From contig CALAJQ010000025.1 in assembly GCA_937922785.1 (NCBI GenBank), positions 140,301 through 204,300 on the forward strand: a DNA stretch of 64,000 bases, given 5' to 3'. Positions 35,805 to 45,245 of this stretch are shown here, piece after piece (position 1 is the first letter of the stretch; every line of letters begins with the position of its first letter). Both the position numbers and the translations under genes were made by a program. This stretch comes from an uncultured Acidimicrobiales bacterium. GTDB lineage: Bacteria; Actinomycetota; Acidimicrobiia; Acidimicrobiales; SZUA-35. A model generated the notes under the pieces. That model had not been told where the DNA came from and made no database searches. It saw only the letters and a program-made list of their open reading frames with translations.

Positions 35805-37772
35805 CTAACGACCTTCGGCGTAGGCCAGGTATTCATCCAGGCTGTCCGGGTTGACCATTGCGTCACGGCTGATAACAGCTGCGGTCTCGGCGCCCTGCAA
35901 TATCTTCTTCACCGGCAGCTCCAGTTTCTTGCCAGTCATGTTGCGAGGCACCGCGGTCATGGTCACCACGGTGTCAGGCGAATGGCGAGGCGAAAGTGCC
36001 TGACGCAGAGCCGAGCGAAGGTCGTCATGCAGATTTGGATCCTCCACACCGCGAGCGACCACAAAGAGAATGAGCTCCCCTGCGCCTCCACCCCCGGTGT
36101 CTTCGAGGTGCACAACCAGGCTGTCATTGACTCTTGGGTCTTCTTCAACGACTCGATACAGCTCGGCGGTACCAAGCCGCACTCCCCCACGGTTTAAGGT
36201 GGCATCGGATCGGCCCGTTATGACGCAGCTGGCATGTTCGGTGAAGCGGATCCAGTCACCGAAGCGGAAGACGCCCGGGTACTGATCGAAGTAGGTATTG
36301 AGATAACGCGAGCCGTCGGTGTCGCCCCAGAAGGCGACCGGCATGGAGGGCATTGGTTTGGTGATTACCAACTCGCCTAACTCGTCAACGACCTCGTTGC
36401 CAACGGTGTCGAACGCGTAGACGGCAACGCCGAGGCAACGCCCAGACATCTCGCCGACATAGACGGGAATAGTCGGGTTGCCCTGCACAATTCCAGTGCA
36501 CACATCCGTTCCCCCGCTGCCGACGTTCAGCGGCGCCTGATCTCCAAACTGATCATGCACCCAAGTAAACCCCTCGGCATTTAGTGGCGAACCGGCTGCA
36601 GCCAGGTAGCGCAGGGACGACAGGTCGTGATCGGCTGCGGGGTTCAGCCCTTCTTTGCGGCACGACATTATGAACGCGGGGCTAAGCCCCATAAACGTGG
36701 CCTTTGTTTCGGCTGCCATTCGCCACTGGTTGTTGAGATCCGGATACATGGGATTTCCGTCGACCATCACAATGGACGCGCCGACCAGTAATGCCGAGAC
36801 AGTCGAGTTCCAGATCATCCAAGCCGTGGTACTGAACCACAACATCGTGTCACCCTCGCCAAGGTCCCAACTGAAGTGGTGAGACTTCAAGTGTTCGATC
36901 AAGATTCCTCCGTGGCCGTGAACGATCGCCTTGGGGAGGCCAGTTGTTCCCGAAGAAAAGAGAATGAACAGCGGGTGGGCGAACTCGACCGCCTCGAATT
37001 CAAGCGGCGCAGTTTCGGCCAAGAGTTCACCCCAGGTGGAGTCACCGTCGCAACCGTAGGGACCATACGGAACGGCCACGGTGTGTTCAACCGATGGAAG
37101 GCCAGCGCGAATGTCGGCCACTCGCTCAGTGCAATCGATTGACTTGTCGCCGAACTTGTAGCCGCCAATAACCAGCAGAACTTTGGGGGCAGTCTGAGAG
37201 AACCGGTCGATCACGGCCGGAGCCCCGAACTCGGGCGCACAGGATGACCAAATTGCGCCAAGGCTGGCGGCGGCCAGGAACGCTATGAGGGCTTCGGGGG
37301 CATTGGGCAAATAGCCGGCAACCCGGTCGCCCTTCTCCACGCCCAGTCGCTTAAGGCCGACGCGGGCTCGCGCAACCTGGTCTTCGAGTTCAGCGAAAGT
37401 TAGCTCGAACGGGTCTCGGGTTTGCGATCGCGACAGCACCGCCACTTCGTCTGGTCGTTTCCGAACCTGGGTAATGAGGTGACGGGTGTAGTTGACCGTT
37501 GCGCCAGGAAACCAGTCGGCCCCGGGCATCGTTTCTTCGGCTAGAACGGCGCTGTGTCGCGTGTCTGACTCGATCTCGAAGTAGTCCCAGACCGACTGCC
37601 AGAACCCTGGCTGGTCATCCACAGACCACTGCCACAACTCGTCGTGTCCGTCAAAGCTGAGATCGTGATTTACCTCTAACCAGTCCATGTATGGGCCAAC
37701 TCGGGAAGTTGCTCGCCAGTCAGGCGCTGGTGCCCACAGGACGTCTCCATCGGCAGGAGTGTCTCTATTCAT
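35805..37772 (-). CDS. Acetoacetyl-CoA synthetase-like acyl-CoA ligase
   Basis: 655 residues, the family length. Visible parts are the N-terminal cap (WQSVWDYFEIESD), A3 loop FSSGTTGLPKAIVHGHGG, NVGSGGTDVCTGIVQGNP, A8 hinge GRSDATLNRGGVRLG and A10 lysine in MTGKKLELPVKKIL. It activates acetoacetate or a related 3-oxo/short branched acid with ATP and CoA. The start overlaps the enoyl-CoA hydratase stop (ATGA) and five bases precede the dehydrogenase gene. Confidence 0.92.
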   Translation of the reverse strand: MNRDTPADGDVLWAPAPDWRATSRVGPYMDWLEVNHDLSFDGHDELWQWSVDDQPGFWQSVWDYFEIESDTRHSAVLAEETMPGADWFPGATVNYTRHLITQVRKRPDEVAVLSRSQTRDPFELTFAELEDQVARARVGLKRLGVEKGDRVAGYLPNAPEALIAFLAAASLGAIWSSCAPEFGAPAVIDRFSQTAPKVLLVIGGYKFGDKSIDCTERVADIRAGLPSVEHTVAVPYGPYGCDGDSTWGELLAETAPLEFEAVEFAHPLFILFSSGTTGLPKAIVHGHGGILIEHLKSHHFSWDLGEGDTMLWFSTTAWMIWNSTVSALLVGASIVMVDGNPMYPDLNNQWRMAAETKATFMGLSPAFIMSCRKEGLNPAADHDLSSLRYLAAAGSPLNAEGFTWVHDQFGDQAPLNVGSGGTDVCTGIVQGNPTIPVYVGEMSGRCLGVAVYAFDTVGNEVVDELGELVITKPMPSMPVAFWGDTDGSRYLNTYFDQYPGVFRFGDWIRFTEHASCVITGRSDATLNRGGVRLGTAELYRVVEEDPRVNDSLVVHLEDTGGGGAGELILFVVARGVEDPNLHDDLRSALRQALSPRHSPDTVVTMTAVPRNMTGKKLELPVKKILQGAETAAVISRDAMVNPDSLDEYLAYAEGR

Positions 37773-38569
37773 TTGGAGTCCTGGCTATCTAGATTCGACG
37801 CCTCAACCTTGGCCGCCCGACCCTCCAAGAACGCTTGCATCCGGGCCTTCGCCTCATCGGTTGACTGCGCAATGGCGGACATCATTGACTCCATCAGGTA
37901 GCCGTCAGCCGGGTGGGCGTTGGCGATGCGGGGCAACGCGTTGATGATTGCAAAGTTAGTGACAGGTGAGTTCTCAGCAACCGTCGCGGCCAACTCAAGA
38001 GCCTTTCCGAGACCGGCACCCTCTTCAACCAAGTAGTTGGATATGCCAAGCTGCTGACCCTCATCTGAAGACAGCACTCGACCCGTCAGCATCATGTCGG
38101 CCATGCGGTGAGCACCAATGATCTCCGGTAACCGTACCGATCCTCCGCCACCAACAAAAAGACCGCGCCGACCTTCGGGGAAGGCGTAGAACGCTGAGGG
38201 CTCGGCGACTCGGATGTGAGCTGCCGCCGCCAACTCAAGCCCGCCGCCAATAACTGCGCCTTTGAGAACGGCAATTACTGGGACACGACAGTTGGCTAAC
38301 TTGGCGAAGGCTTCGTGCCAAGACCTGCTGTGGAGCATGCCTCCAAACGCATCCAGGTCGCCAAGGCTGGCAAGGTCTAAGCCAGCTGAGAAGTGGTCGC
38401 CGTCGGCGTGGAGGACAACTGCGCCAACTCCGTCACCGATGTTGCCGAAGAAGTCTCCGATGGCTGCGACCATCTCGTCACTTAACGCGTTTCGCTTGGC
38501 GGCACGGTCGAGAACGACGTGAGCCAGGGGCCCATCGATCTCAATCCGGATGAGGATTTCAGAACTCAT
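37769..38569 (-). CDS. Enoyl-CoA hydratase/isomerase
   Basis: 266 residues from the ATG at 38569 (MSSEILIRIEIDGP); a longer frame from 38605 adds 12 Cys-rich residues. Crotonase fold with HFSAGLDLASLGD and GGGLELAAAAHIRVAEPSAFYAFPEGRRGL (in parts), which hold the oxyanion hole and the catalytic Glu positions. It is the first gene of the five-gene minus operon. A perfect 52-bp palindrome lies 43 bases upstream and may control it. Confidence 0.92.
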   Translation of the reverse strand: MSSEILIRIEIDGPLAHVVLDRAAKRNALSDEMVAAIGDFFGNIGDGVGAVVLHADGDHFSAGLDLASLGDLDAFGGMLHSRSWHEAFAKLANCRVPVIAVLKGAVIGGGLELAAAAHIRVAEPSAFYAFPEGRRGLFVGGGGSVRLPEIIGAHRMADMMLTGRVLSSDEGQQLGISNYLVEEGAGLGKALELAATVAENSPVTNFAIINALPRIANAHPADGYLMESMMSAIAQSTDEAKARMQAFLEGRAAKVEASNLDSQDSK

Positions 38570-38611
38570 GGCACAATCCAAACACGGTATGCAGCCCCAG
38601 TCCAAACACCT

Positions 38612-38663
38612 GCTTCTGTCATAGGTTTATCGGTCTATAGACCGATAAACCTATGACAGAAGC
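38612..38663. repeat. Perfect 52-bp palindrome
   Basis: Two exact 26-base arms with no spacer; the centre reads TTATCGGTCTATAGACCGATAA. It lies in the 117-base gap between the GH13 gene end (38687) and the enoyl-CoA hydratase start (38569). No U-run follows on either strand, so it is not a classical terminator. The inner 20-24 bases would suit a dimeric TetR-type operator; the extra arm length is unexplained. Confidence 0.9.
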
Positions 38664-38686
38664 GTTTGTGGCGTTTCGCTCTTCGC

Positions 38687-40246
38687 TCAGCCGTAGGTCA
38701 AGACGGTTGTGTCGCCAGCCTCGACGTGAGTAATTGCGAACGTCTCTGCCTCAAGGTCAGCCTCGAGAGTGGCGTGGGTCTCGCCGCTTACCCAGCGGAG
38801 ACTAAGTCGGTGCGGTTCTGTGTCAAGAACCGTCAACTCGCCAGAGAACGCAGGTGACGTATTGCGGAGACGCATCATCTCCAGTTGGTCCAGAACCACC
38901 GAACGCTTGAGGCCAGCTTCGATGTCGGCCGCTGTCAGGTTGGTTCGGTTGATTTCCTTGTGGCCGCCGCTTCCGCCTCGGTCAGCTGCTTCGATGTCGT
39001 TCGCTCCTGCGAATAGATCGAGATACCAAACCTGAGGCGTGCCCGGCATGAAAAGCTGGATGGCCCGAGCAAGACGAAGGCGAGACTCGCTCTCGCCCAA
39101 AGCGCTGAAGAACGTCGCGTTTACCTGGTAGTAAGAAATCTTGGTGCCGTCGGGACCGTAAAGATTCTTTACCCGTCCGCCACGCTCTAGCAATCGTTCG
39201 ATTACTGCCTCGATAGTGGCATCGTCAACTAGACCTCCACCAGCAACGTCTCCACCTTTCAGGTCGATAACTGGTATGCCGTCGTGGCAGCCCAACATGT
39301 TCACTGTCTTTAGGTCTCGCTCGACAATCTCGCCAATCCATCTCAGCAGGGCGGCGCTTTTGCCCGTGTCGATCGCGTCGATAACTAGGCCTGGCAGGAA
39401 GAAGTCATATATCGGATAGTCCTGATCCGACAGTTCTTCATGAAGCCCCGTGCCGTACTCGGAATGAATCTCTGGCAGCAAAATCAGCCCGCACTCTTCG
39501 GCGATGGAGCGCAGACGGTTCAGATAGTCCCAAGTGCCTGGGGTGTTAAAGAAATTGGACTGCCCAACTTCCTTGTGAAGGTACGCAAAGGCGTCAAGCC
39601 GAAGCACGGTTGCTCCGAATCCAGCAAGGTTCTGCAGCGTTTCGCGGTAAAAGTCCCAGACCTTTTCTGACTGCGCGTTTAAGTCCATCTGACCGAGGTA
39701 GGTCCGTTCGCCGTCGACGATGTCGACCTGCTGATAGAACGTGTTCCAGTAGAAGCGGTCGGATCCGTCGGGGAAACGGACCGCCAGTATAGGCAGCCCG
39801 GGCTTGCGCATGAAGAGTTGGTCGAGGTGCTCTGGCGACGGCACGACGTAGCCATCTTCGTGAAGCTCGCCCTCCCCTTCCCAGAACTGGTTCCAGTCGA
39901 TGAAGAAGTCGGCGAATTCAGACTGATCGCCGTTGGCCAGCATGTCTTGGAACTGAGGTGAGCCCACCGAAAGATGGTTCAGAACCAGGTCAAACTTCAG
40001 CAGGACTCCAAGCTGCTCTAAAGCTTCGAGGTCTGACGGTGCTACAAGTTCGGCGTTCAGGTCGTAGTCGATAACCGAGAACCCACGGTCAAGATCGCTG
40101 TTAAAGACCGTTGGAAGTATGTAGAAAAGCGAGAACACGTCGGCCAGCTCGGCCCGTTGAAGCATGCGTACTGTGCCAGCGAGATCGCCGTCGAGACTGT
40201 CCGGATAGGCGTTCAACATCACCCCGTTGGGCAAGTCGTGCTTCAT
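38687..40246 (-). CDS. GH13_18 sugar phosphorylase (sucrose or glucosylglycerate type)
   Basis: 519 residues. TIM-barrel of the sucrose phosphorylase group: MLNAYPDSLDGDLAG start, RGFSVIDYDLNAEL, nucleophile Asp in VLRLDAFAYLHKE, acid/base Glu in LLPEIHSEYG and the stabilising Asp in LGCHDGIPVIDLKG. The enzyme would use phosphate to split a glucoside to glucose 1-phosphate. Sucrose, sucrose 6-phosphate and glucosylglycerate phosphorylases share this build, so the acceptor is open. It overlaps the kinase gene by four bases. Confidence 0.88.
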   Translation of the reverse strand: MKHDLPNGVMLNAYPDSLDGDLAGTVRMLQRAELADVFSLFYILPTVFNSDLDRGFSVIDYDLNAELVAPSDLEALEQLGVLLKFDLVLNHLSVGSPQFQDMLANGDQSEFADFFIDWNQFWEGEGELHEDGYVVPSPEHLDQLFMRKPGLPILAVRFPDGSDRFYWNTFYQQVDIVDGERTYLGQMDLNAQSEKVWDFYRETLQNLAGFGATVLRLDAFAYLHKEVGQSNFFNTPGTWDYLNRLRSIAEECGLILLPEIHSEYGTGLHEELSDQDYPIYDFFLPGLVIDAIDTGKSAALLRWIGEIVERDLKTVNMLGCHDGIPVIDLKGGDVAGGGLVDDATIEAVIERLLERGGRVKNLYGPDGTKISYYQVNATFFSALGESESRLRLARAIQLFMPGTPQVWYLDLFAGANDIEAADRGGSGGHKEINRTNLTAADIEAGLKRSVVLDQLEMMRLRNTSPAFSGELTVLDTEPHRLSLRWVSGETHATLEADLEAETFAITHVEAGDTTVLTYG

Positions 40247-40896
40247 GGAACAGCTATAACTTCATAGTCACGTGTAATCACGAAGTCAGCCAGCTGTTTG
40301 TGCCCGGCAATAATCTTGTGTTCAAGTTTCAGGACATTCTCGATGAACGGATCGCCGACCTCGTTGCCTCGATTGCGTTTCTGACGATGCTCAAGCGTGT
40401 CAACGCGGTTTCTGGCGATGAACACTTTGGTGTCGACGTTCTTCAACAGAGACGTGTAGGTGCCTTCGGCAATTACTACTTTGATTCCGGTTAGGTCAAT
40501 CGTTTCGTCTTCGACGGAGTTCTCGTCGTAGTCAATGAGAGGTTTGGTGATCTCGTTTGCACCGTTGATGGCGTCGATCAGGTTCTGTTCGAGCACATCA
40601 AGGCTCACCTCCACGTGGGGACCGAGCCAGCTGTCGTCTTCGCGGCGCTTGGCGTCGTTGGACATTGGAGGAAGCTTGAAGTAGTCATCCTGACCAAGAA
40701 GGACGGCGAAAATGCCGGCCTTTTGAAGCTCGTCGGCGATGGCCTTGCCAGTCTCAGACTTACCGCTGCCAGATTCGCCAGCAACGGTAATTGTGTAGCG
40801 CCCGTCCTTCGCCTTAACTGCATCAAGAATGCCAGGCACAATCGCCTGAGCTGCGGTTATGTGGTGTTCTTCAAGAACAATGATGTCACCCTTCAC
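40243..40896 (-). CDS. Uridine kinase/phosphoribulokinase-like P-loop kinase
   Basis: 217 residues. Walker A TITVAGESGSGKSETGKAIA at about 36-55, QDDYFKLPPMSNDAKRRED after the second strand (the base/acid Asp region of uridine kinases), then IAEGTYTSLL and a lid with RNRVDTLEHRQKRNRG. These are features of the PRK/UDK family, which phosphorylates nucleosides, ribulose phosphate or glycerate. The start is 27 bases after the MFS gene end and it overlaps the phosphorylase gene, so its substrate may be a product of the phosphorylase. Confidence 0.75.
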   Translation of the reverse strand: MKGDIIVLEEHHITAAQAIVPGILDAVKAKDGRYTITVAGESGSGKSETGKAIADELQKAGIFAVLLGQDDYFKLPPMSNDAKRREDDSWLGPHVEVSLDVLEQNLIDAINGANEITKPLIDYDENSVEDETIDLTGIKVVIAEGTYTSLLKNVDTKVFIARNRVDTLEHRQKRNRGNEVGDPFIENVLKLEHKIIAGHKQLADFVITRDYEVIAVP

Positions 40897-40923
40897 CTGA
40901 TTGAGGCTACCGACATAATGGGG

Positions 40924-42450
40924 TCAAGAGTTCTCGCCTTGGGCTGATAGGGCGGTTGTTGTCCGGAGCTCGAGCTCGGGTAGGAACCAGCTGGACACAA
41001 TTAGGATTGCCATGATCGGCAGAGCGACGACAAATATGTCGTGTGTGCCTACGGCGACGGCGTTTTCCACCGCCACCCGGAGTGCAGGTTCTAGGGCCTT
41101 GATGTCTTCGGGGGTTGACAGCAAGTCTGCTGTATCTACCGAGGAGTCAAGGTCGGCTAGCTCTCGGCTAATCCGTCCGGTGAGCAAGGCACCGAAGGCT
41201 CCAACTCCAACGGTTTGGCCAAGCGTCCGGAAGAAGTTTATGGCCGCAGTCCCGGCTCCGAGATCGGGCAGCGCCAGGCTGTTCTGAGTAGCGGTGGTCA
41301 TAGTGGGGAATGCCATACCCATCGATAGTCCTAGTAGCGACAACCAAGGAATGGTGGCCATTGCGTCGCTGTTGCGGTCAAGAAACGTGAACGATGCAAG
41401 ACCGATGAACGACATGATCGGGGCGACTTGAACGATGCGACGATAGCGTCCGGTTCCTGTAGTGATCTTGCCTGCGGCGTAAGAACCCACCGTTACCGCA
41501 ATACTCATCGACGCCAAGATAAGTCCGGCTCTGGTGGGTGACTCCCCCAACGACACTTGGAAAAACAGCGGGATGAAGGCCAGGACTCCCATGGCGGCCA
41601 TGCCATAAGCCGTGTTGCCAGCAATCATGATCCGAAACGTCGGGTTGGAAAACAACCTCATCGGTAGCAGCGGTTCGGGCGCTCGCAGCTCCCAGGCCAC
41701 GAACCCAATCGCACCGACTATCGCTACACCAAGCTGACAGACGATCTGCCAAGACGACCAGGCATAAGAGTCTCCACCTAGCGCCAATCCGAGAATCAGG
41801 GAGGTGACAGCAGCAACAAGAATTGCCGCACCTACGAGGTCAAGGCGATGCTCACGCACCGGAAGCTGGAACGTCAGCTGACGGTGAACGATCAAGGCTG
41901 CCAACGCGCCGAGGGGAATGTTGATCAGGAAGATCCAACGCCATGACGCAATCTCAACAAAGACTCCGCCGATAACCGGACCCACAATTGAAGAGAACGT
42001 GAAGTTCATCGTGTAGTAGGCCATATAGCGGCCGCGTTCTCGGGGCGAGAAGATGTCGCCAATTACGATGAAACCCATCGCCATCAAGCCGCCGGCCCCG
42101 ATGCCTTGAACACCGCGAGACCCGATTAGTTGCCACATGGTCTGCGAGACACCGGCAAGAACAGACCCAGCTACGAAGAACGCAAGCGCTACTTGGGTAA
42201 GCGCTCGCCGCCCGTATAGGTCACTAAGTTTCCCGTACAAAGGTGTGGCCGCAACAGACCCGAGTAGAAAAGCCGTGAGCACCCACGGGAGCTGATCGAT
42301 GCCGCCAAGGTCACCGGCAATTGTGGGCAGCGCAGTTGAAACAGCGGTGCCATCCAACGACGCCAGGAACGTTGCCATCAACATGCCCGCAAAGATCAGG
42401 TGGGTTTGGCGGCGAGTGAGTTCGCCACCCGCGGTTGGTCCTGCGGTCAT
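40924..42450 (-). CDS. EmrB/QacA-type MFS drug transporter
   Basis: 508 residues, 14 expected membrane helices. FLASLDGTAVSTALPTIAGDLGG is the DHA2 motif D1, followed by GKLSDLYGRRALTQVALAFF (motif A) and the antiporter motif C-like GVSQTMWQLIGSRGVQGIGAGG. A third of the protein later repeats the pattern. It would export a drug or metabolite in exchange for protons. Its direction and 27-base gap suggest co-transcription with the kinase and phosphorylase genes. Confidence 0.92.
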   Translation of the reverse strand: MTAGPTAGGELTRRQTHLIFAGMLMATFLASLDGTAVSTALPTIAGDLGGIDQLPWVLTAFLLGSVAATPLYGKLSDLYGRRALTQVALAFFVAGSVLAGVSQTMWQLIGSRGVQGIGAGGLMAMGFIVIGDIFSPRERGRYMAYYTMNFTFSSIVGPVIGGVFVEIASWRWIFLINIPLGALAALIVHRQLTFQLPVREHRLDLVGAAILVAAVTSLILGLALGGDSYAWSSWQIVCQLGVAIVGAIGFVAWELRAPEPLLPMRLFSNPTFRIMIAGNTAYGMAAMGVLAFIPLFFQVSLGESPTRAGLILASMSIAVTVGSYAAGKITTGTGRYRRIVQVAPIMSFIGLASFTFLDRNSDAMATIPWLSLLGLSMGMAFPTMTTATQNSLALPDLGAGTAAINFFRTLGQTVGVGAFGALLTGRISRELADLDSSVDTADLLSTPEDIKALEPALRVAVENAVAVGTHDIFVVALPIMAILIVSSWFLPELELRTTTALSAQGENS

Positions 42451-42521
42451 TTGACCAAAGCCTAGGAAGAGACCTGCCCTCCGCCCAAATCGGCCATCAT
42501 CGGCCGCAGCTAGCCGGGAAC

Positions 42522-45194
42522 CTAACTACTTCTGAGACTTGACCCCCTTTGAAGCCACGTTTGGGCTTCAACCAGAATCTCTTCAATGGTCGTGTCGTCA
42601 AGTGGGTTGTAGTCAACCAATCCGACGACTGAACGATGGACGCGGTAGACCCCGATCGAGATGCCGGTGCCCAGTACGCCTTCGCCTTGGCGGATTGCAG
42701 TTAACCAGCGCCGGCAAAGCTCTTTCTCGCCAAGCGCATTCGCAAGGGTTAGGTACGGCAAGAGGATGTCAGGCAACCCGTCCATTCTTGACTCTTCCAA
42801 CAACACCGTGATGCGGTCGATGCAGGCAATCGTGCCCTCGATGTCACCTGTGGCGGCAACCCCGCTGGAGCGATGGAGCTCCATGAACCAATCATGGTCC
42901 AGGCCGTGATCAGTCGTGATCTCAACCAACTCTTCAACCGCCGCCCGAGACCTTGACGGGTCATCCAAGAGATCAACCTGCATTGTGGCTTCGAGTGCCA
43001 TCACCCTGACCTGGTCAGCGCGGCCTGCATTCGGCCGTGAAGCCAACTCTTCAAGAACAAGCCGCGTCTCAGGGAACCTGTGGGCCAAGGCAAGGTAGTT
43101 AGCCCGGTAACCCAAAGTGGCTGCCGCCAGAGTCTCATCTCCGATATCGAGCGCCACGTGATAGGCCTCATCCAGCAATTCATAGGCCGTCTCGGGGTCA
43201 TTGACTATCCGATCAAACGTGGCCCCAATCAGTGCGCTTACAAGTTCCGGCGACGGTCCAAGCGGCCGCAGTAGGCCTATCGCAGTTTCAGCACCGGTTC
43301 GATACCAACGAATACTTCGCGCCGCACGAGCCGCGCGGCCAGCCACAACGTGAAGCGTGGCCGACTGAGTGTCGGTCAGGCCGGTTTCGGCTATGTATCG
43401 TTCCAGGCGCTCAATCAGTTGGGATGCTCGCTGGGGAAGTTCACGGCTGTAGGGCCACCGCAGGTACCAAAGCAACTCGGCTAGCTCGTCAAACCGAGCC
43501 GCGGCCGCCAGCCGATCTTCAACCGCCCGGTGATCGTCATAATGCAGCATTGACCAGCCAGCCAACGCAATGGACAAACCAGCATTATCAGCGCCTTCAG
43601 TTCGAGCGTGATTGAGAATCCACTCGGTGTGCTGGTCTTCGAAATCTGGTGACGTAGGATCATCGGCCCATCGATCACGAACAAACAGCTTCACTGTCTC
43701 CAGCAGTTTGAGACCGCCATGACCGTCGTTGGCCACAAGCCCGCGGTCGACGATGCCTCCCAGCGAATGAACCACAGACATTTCCTTGCTGGCCTCTTCG
43801 AGGTCGGCAAGGGTGAACGAAGATGGGAACGCTGCTGCCAGTTTCAGTAGTGATTGCTCGGCCTCATCAAGCATCGCCCACGAATCAGATAAGACGTCAA
43901 TCAGGCTGGAATGGCGGCCGCGACGGCGGCGGCCGCCTCTCGACAACAACTGGAACCTCTGGTCAAGACGGTCCTCAAGCTGGGTGAGGGTTAGCTGTCT
44001 AAGTTGGGCTGCCGCTAGCTCGATTGACAACGGAAGCCCGTCGAGATGCCGACAAATGTTGGCCACCTGCTCGGTGTGATCGGCACCTAAATCGGCTCCG
44101 ACTCGATTGGCAGCCTCAACGAAGAGCCTGATCGCAGGTGAGCCAGAAGAGGAAGCCACCGCCAAGGGCTGGACGCGTATTTGATGCTCGTCTTGAAGCT
44201 CTAAAGGTTCACGACTCGTGACGATAATGTGAACGTTGCTTGAGCGTTCCAGCAGGTGATCGATAACGTCGGCCACGTCATCAGTGAGGTGTTCACAGTT
44301 GTCAAAGACCAGCAGCATTTGGCGTTGCGCAACCTGTTCGGCCAGGGCTTCAACCAGGTAACTACCGGTGAGTCGCAATCCAGACGCGCTCGCAGCAGCT
44401 TCGGCGACGCTGTTGGCATCAGTCGCCGGCACAAGATCAACGAACCAGGTTCCACCCTCAAATCGATCTGCAACTTCAGCCGCGACTGCAAGCGCCAACC
44501 GAGTCTTTCCAGTGCCGCCAATGCCCAACAAGGACACCAGCCGATGTTCAAGCACCGTCTTTGCTATCTCAATGACTTCATCGGTTCGCCCGACCAGGGG
44601 CGTGCGCTCGACAGGCAGATTGTGACGGGCGGCGGCCAAGGTGCGCAACGCAGGAAACGTGTCGGTTCCGAGTTGCCAGATTCGCTCTGCCTCGGCCAGA
44701 TCCTTTAGACGATGTTCGCCCAAGTCGGTCAGCACAACATCGCGGGCTAGCGGAGCGGCAGCGGCCGACAGCAGGGTCTGGCCGCCGTGAGCTGCGGACA
44801 CGATCCGTGCCGTGCGGTTGAGGACTTGTCCGAAGTAGTCGTTGTCTCGTTCCTCGGCGACTCCAACATGGATTCCAATCCGCACCGCAATTGGAGTGAG
44901 ATCTGACCATTCCTCCTGCTGTATTGCCAGCTGAGCGGCGCTCGCTGCAGCAAGGGCATTCGGGACGTGGTGGAACGCAGCGACGAACTGGTCGCCAGCG
45001 AGGGAGAACACGTAACCGTCGTTCGACTCAATGGAGGCTCGCAGAATCGCGTCGTGGCGTCGTAGAGCAGCCCGCATATGTTCAGGATGAGCTTCCCAAA
45101 GCCGAGTCGAACCCTCAATGTCAGAGAAAAAGAATGTGACCGTACCCGTGGGAATGCCAGGAACCGCGTCCGCTGTAAGGTCCCCCATTCCCAT
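42522..45194 (-). CDS. Class III nucleotide cyclase fused to AfsR/NB-ARC-like ATPase and TPR region
   Basis: 890 residues from the ATG at 45194; GTG at 45245 would add 17 residues with no better context. Residues 1-180 are a cyclase homology domain (TFFFSDIEGSTRLWEAHP, metal Asp; SLAGDQFVAAFHHVPNA). Residues about 210-500 are a STAND ATPase (LLGIGGTGKTRLALAVAAEV, LLVFDNCEHLTDDVADVI). The remainder is TPR-like repeats rich in Ala, Glu and Leu. There is no C-terminal LuxR DNA-binding domain, unlike many homologues, so it may signal by cyclic nucleotide or protein contact. Confidence 0.88.
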   Translation of the reverse strand: MGMGDLTADAVPGIPTGTVTFFFSDIEGSTRLWEAHPEHMRAALRRHDAILRASIESNDGYVFSLAGDQFVAAFHHVPNALAAASAAQLAIQQEEWSDLTPIAVRIGIHVGVAEERDNDYFGQVLNRTARIVSAAHGGQTLLSAAAAPLARDVVLTDLGEHRLKDLAEAERIWQLGTDTFPALRTLAAARHNLPVERTPLVGRTDEVIEIAKTVLEHRLVSLLGIGGTGKTRLALAVAAEVADRFEGGTWFVDLVPATDANSVAEAAASASGLRLTGSYLVEALAEQVAQRQMLLVFDNCEHLTDDVADVIDHLLERSSNVHIIVTSREPLELQDEHQIRVQPLAVASSSGSPAIRLFVEAANRVGADLGADHTEQVANICRHLDGLPLSIELAAAQLRQLTLTQLEDRLDQRFQLLSRGGRRRRGRHSSLIDVLSDSWAMLDEAEQSLLKLAAAFPSSFTLADLEEASKEMSVVHSLGGIVDRGLVANDGHGGLKLLETVKLFVRDRWADDPTSPDFEDQHTEWILNHARTEGADNAGLSIALAGWSMLHYDDHRAVEDRLAAAARFDELAELLWYLRWPYSRELPQRASQLIERLERYIAETGLTDTQSATLHVVAGRAARAARSIRWYRTGAETAIGLLRPLGPSPELVSALIGATFDRIVNDPETAYELLDEAYHVALDIGDETLAAATLGYRANYLALAHRFPETRLVLEELASRPNAGRADQVRVMALEATMQVDLLDDPSRSRAAVEELVEITTDHGLDHDWFMELHRSSGVAATGDIEGTIACIDRITVLLEESRMDGLPDILLPYLTLANALGEKELCRRWLTAIRQGEGVLGTGISIGVYRVHRSVVGLVDYNPLDDTTIEEILVEAQTWLQRGSSLRSS

Positions 45195-45245
45195 GGCCGA
45201 AGTATTGCAGATCACGGGCCGAGCAGCAGGCCCGGCCAGTAACAC

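Noticed and set aside
38612..38663. Palindrome as a rho-independent terminator
   Set aside because: No run of T follows on either strand and the stem has no real loop; an operator or structural element is more likely.
42493..42508. CGGCC-N6-GGCCG repeat between the pump and the cyclase gene
   Set aside because: Five-base GC arms are expected by chance in this DNA.
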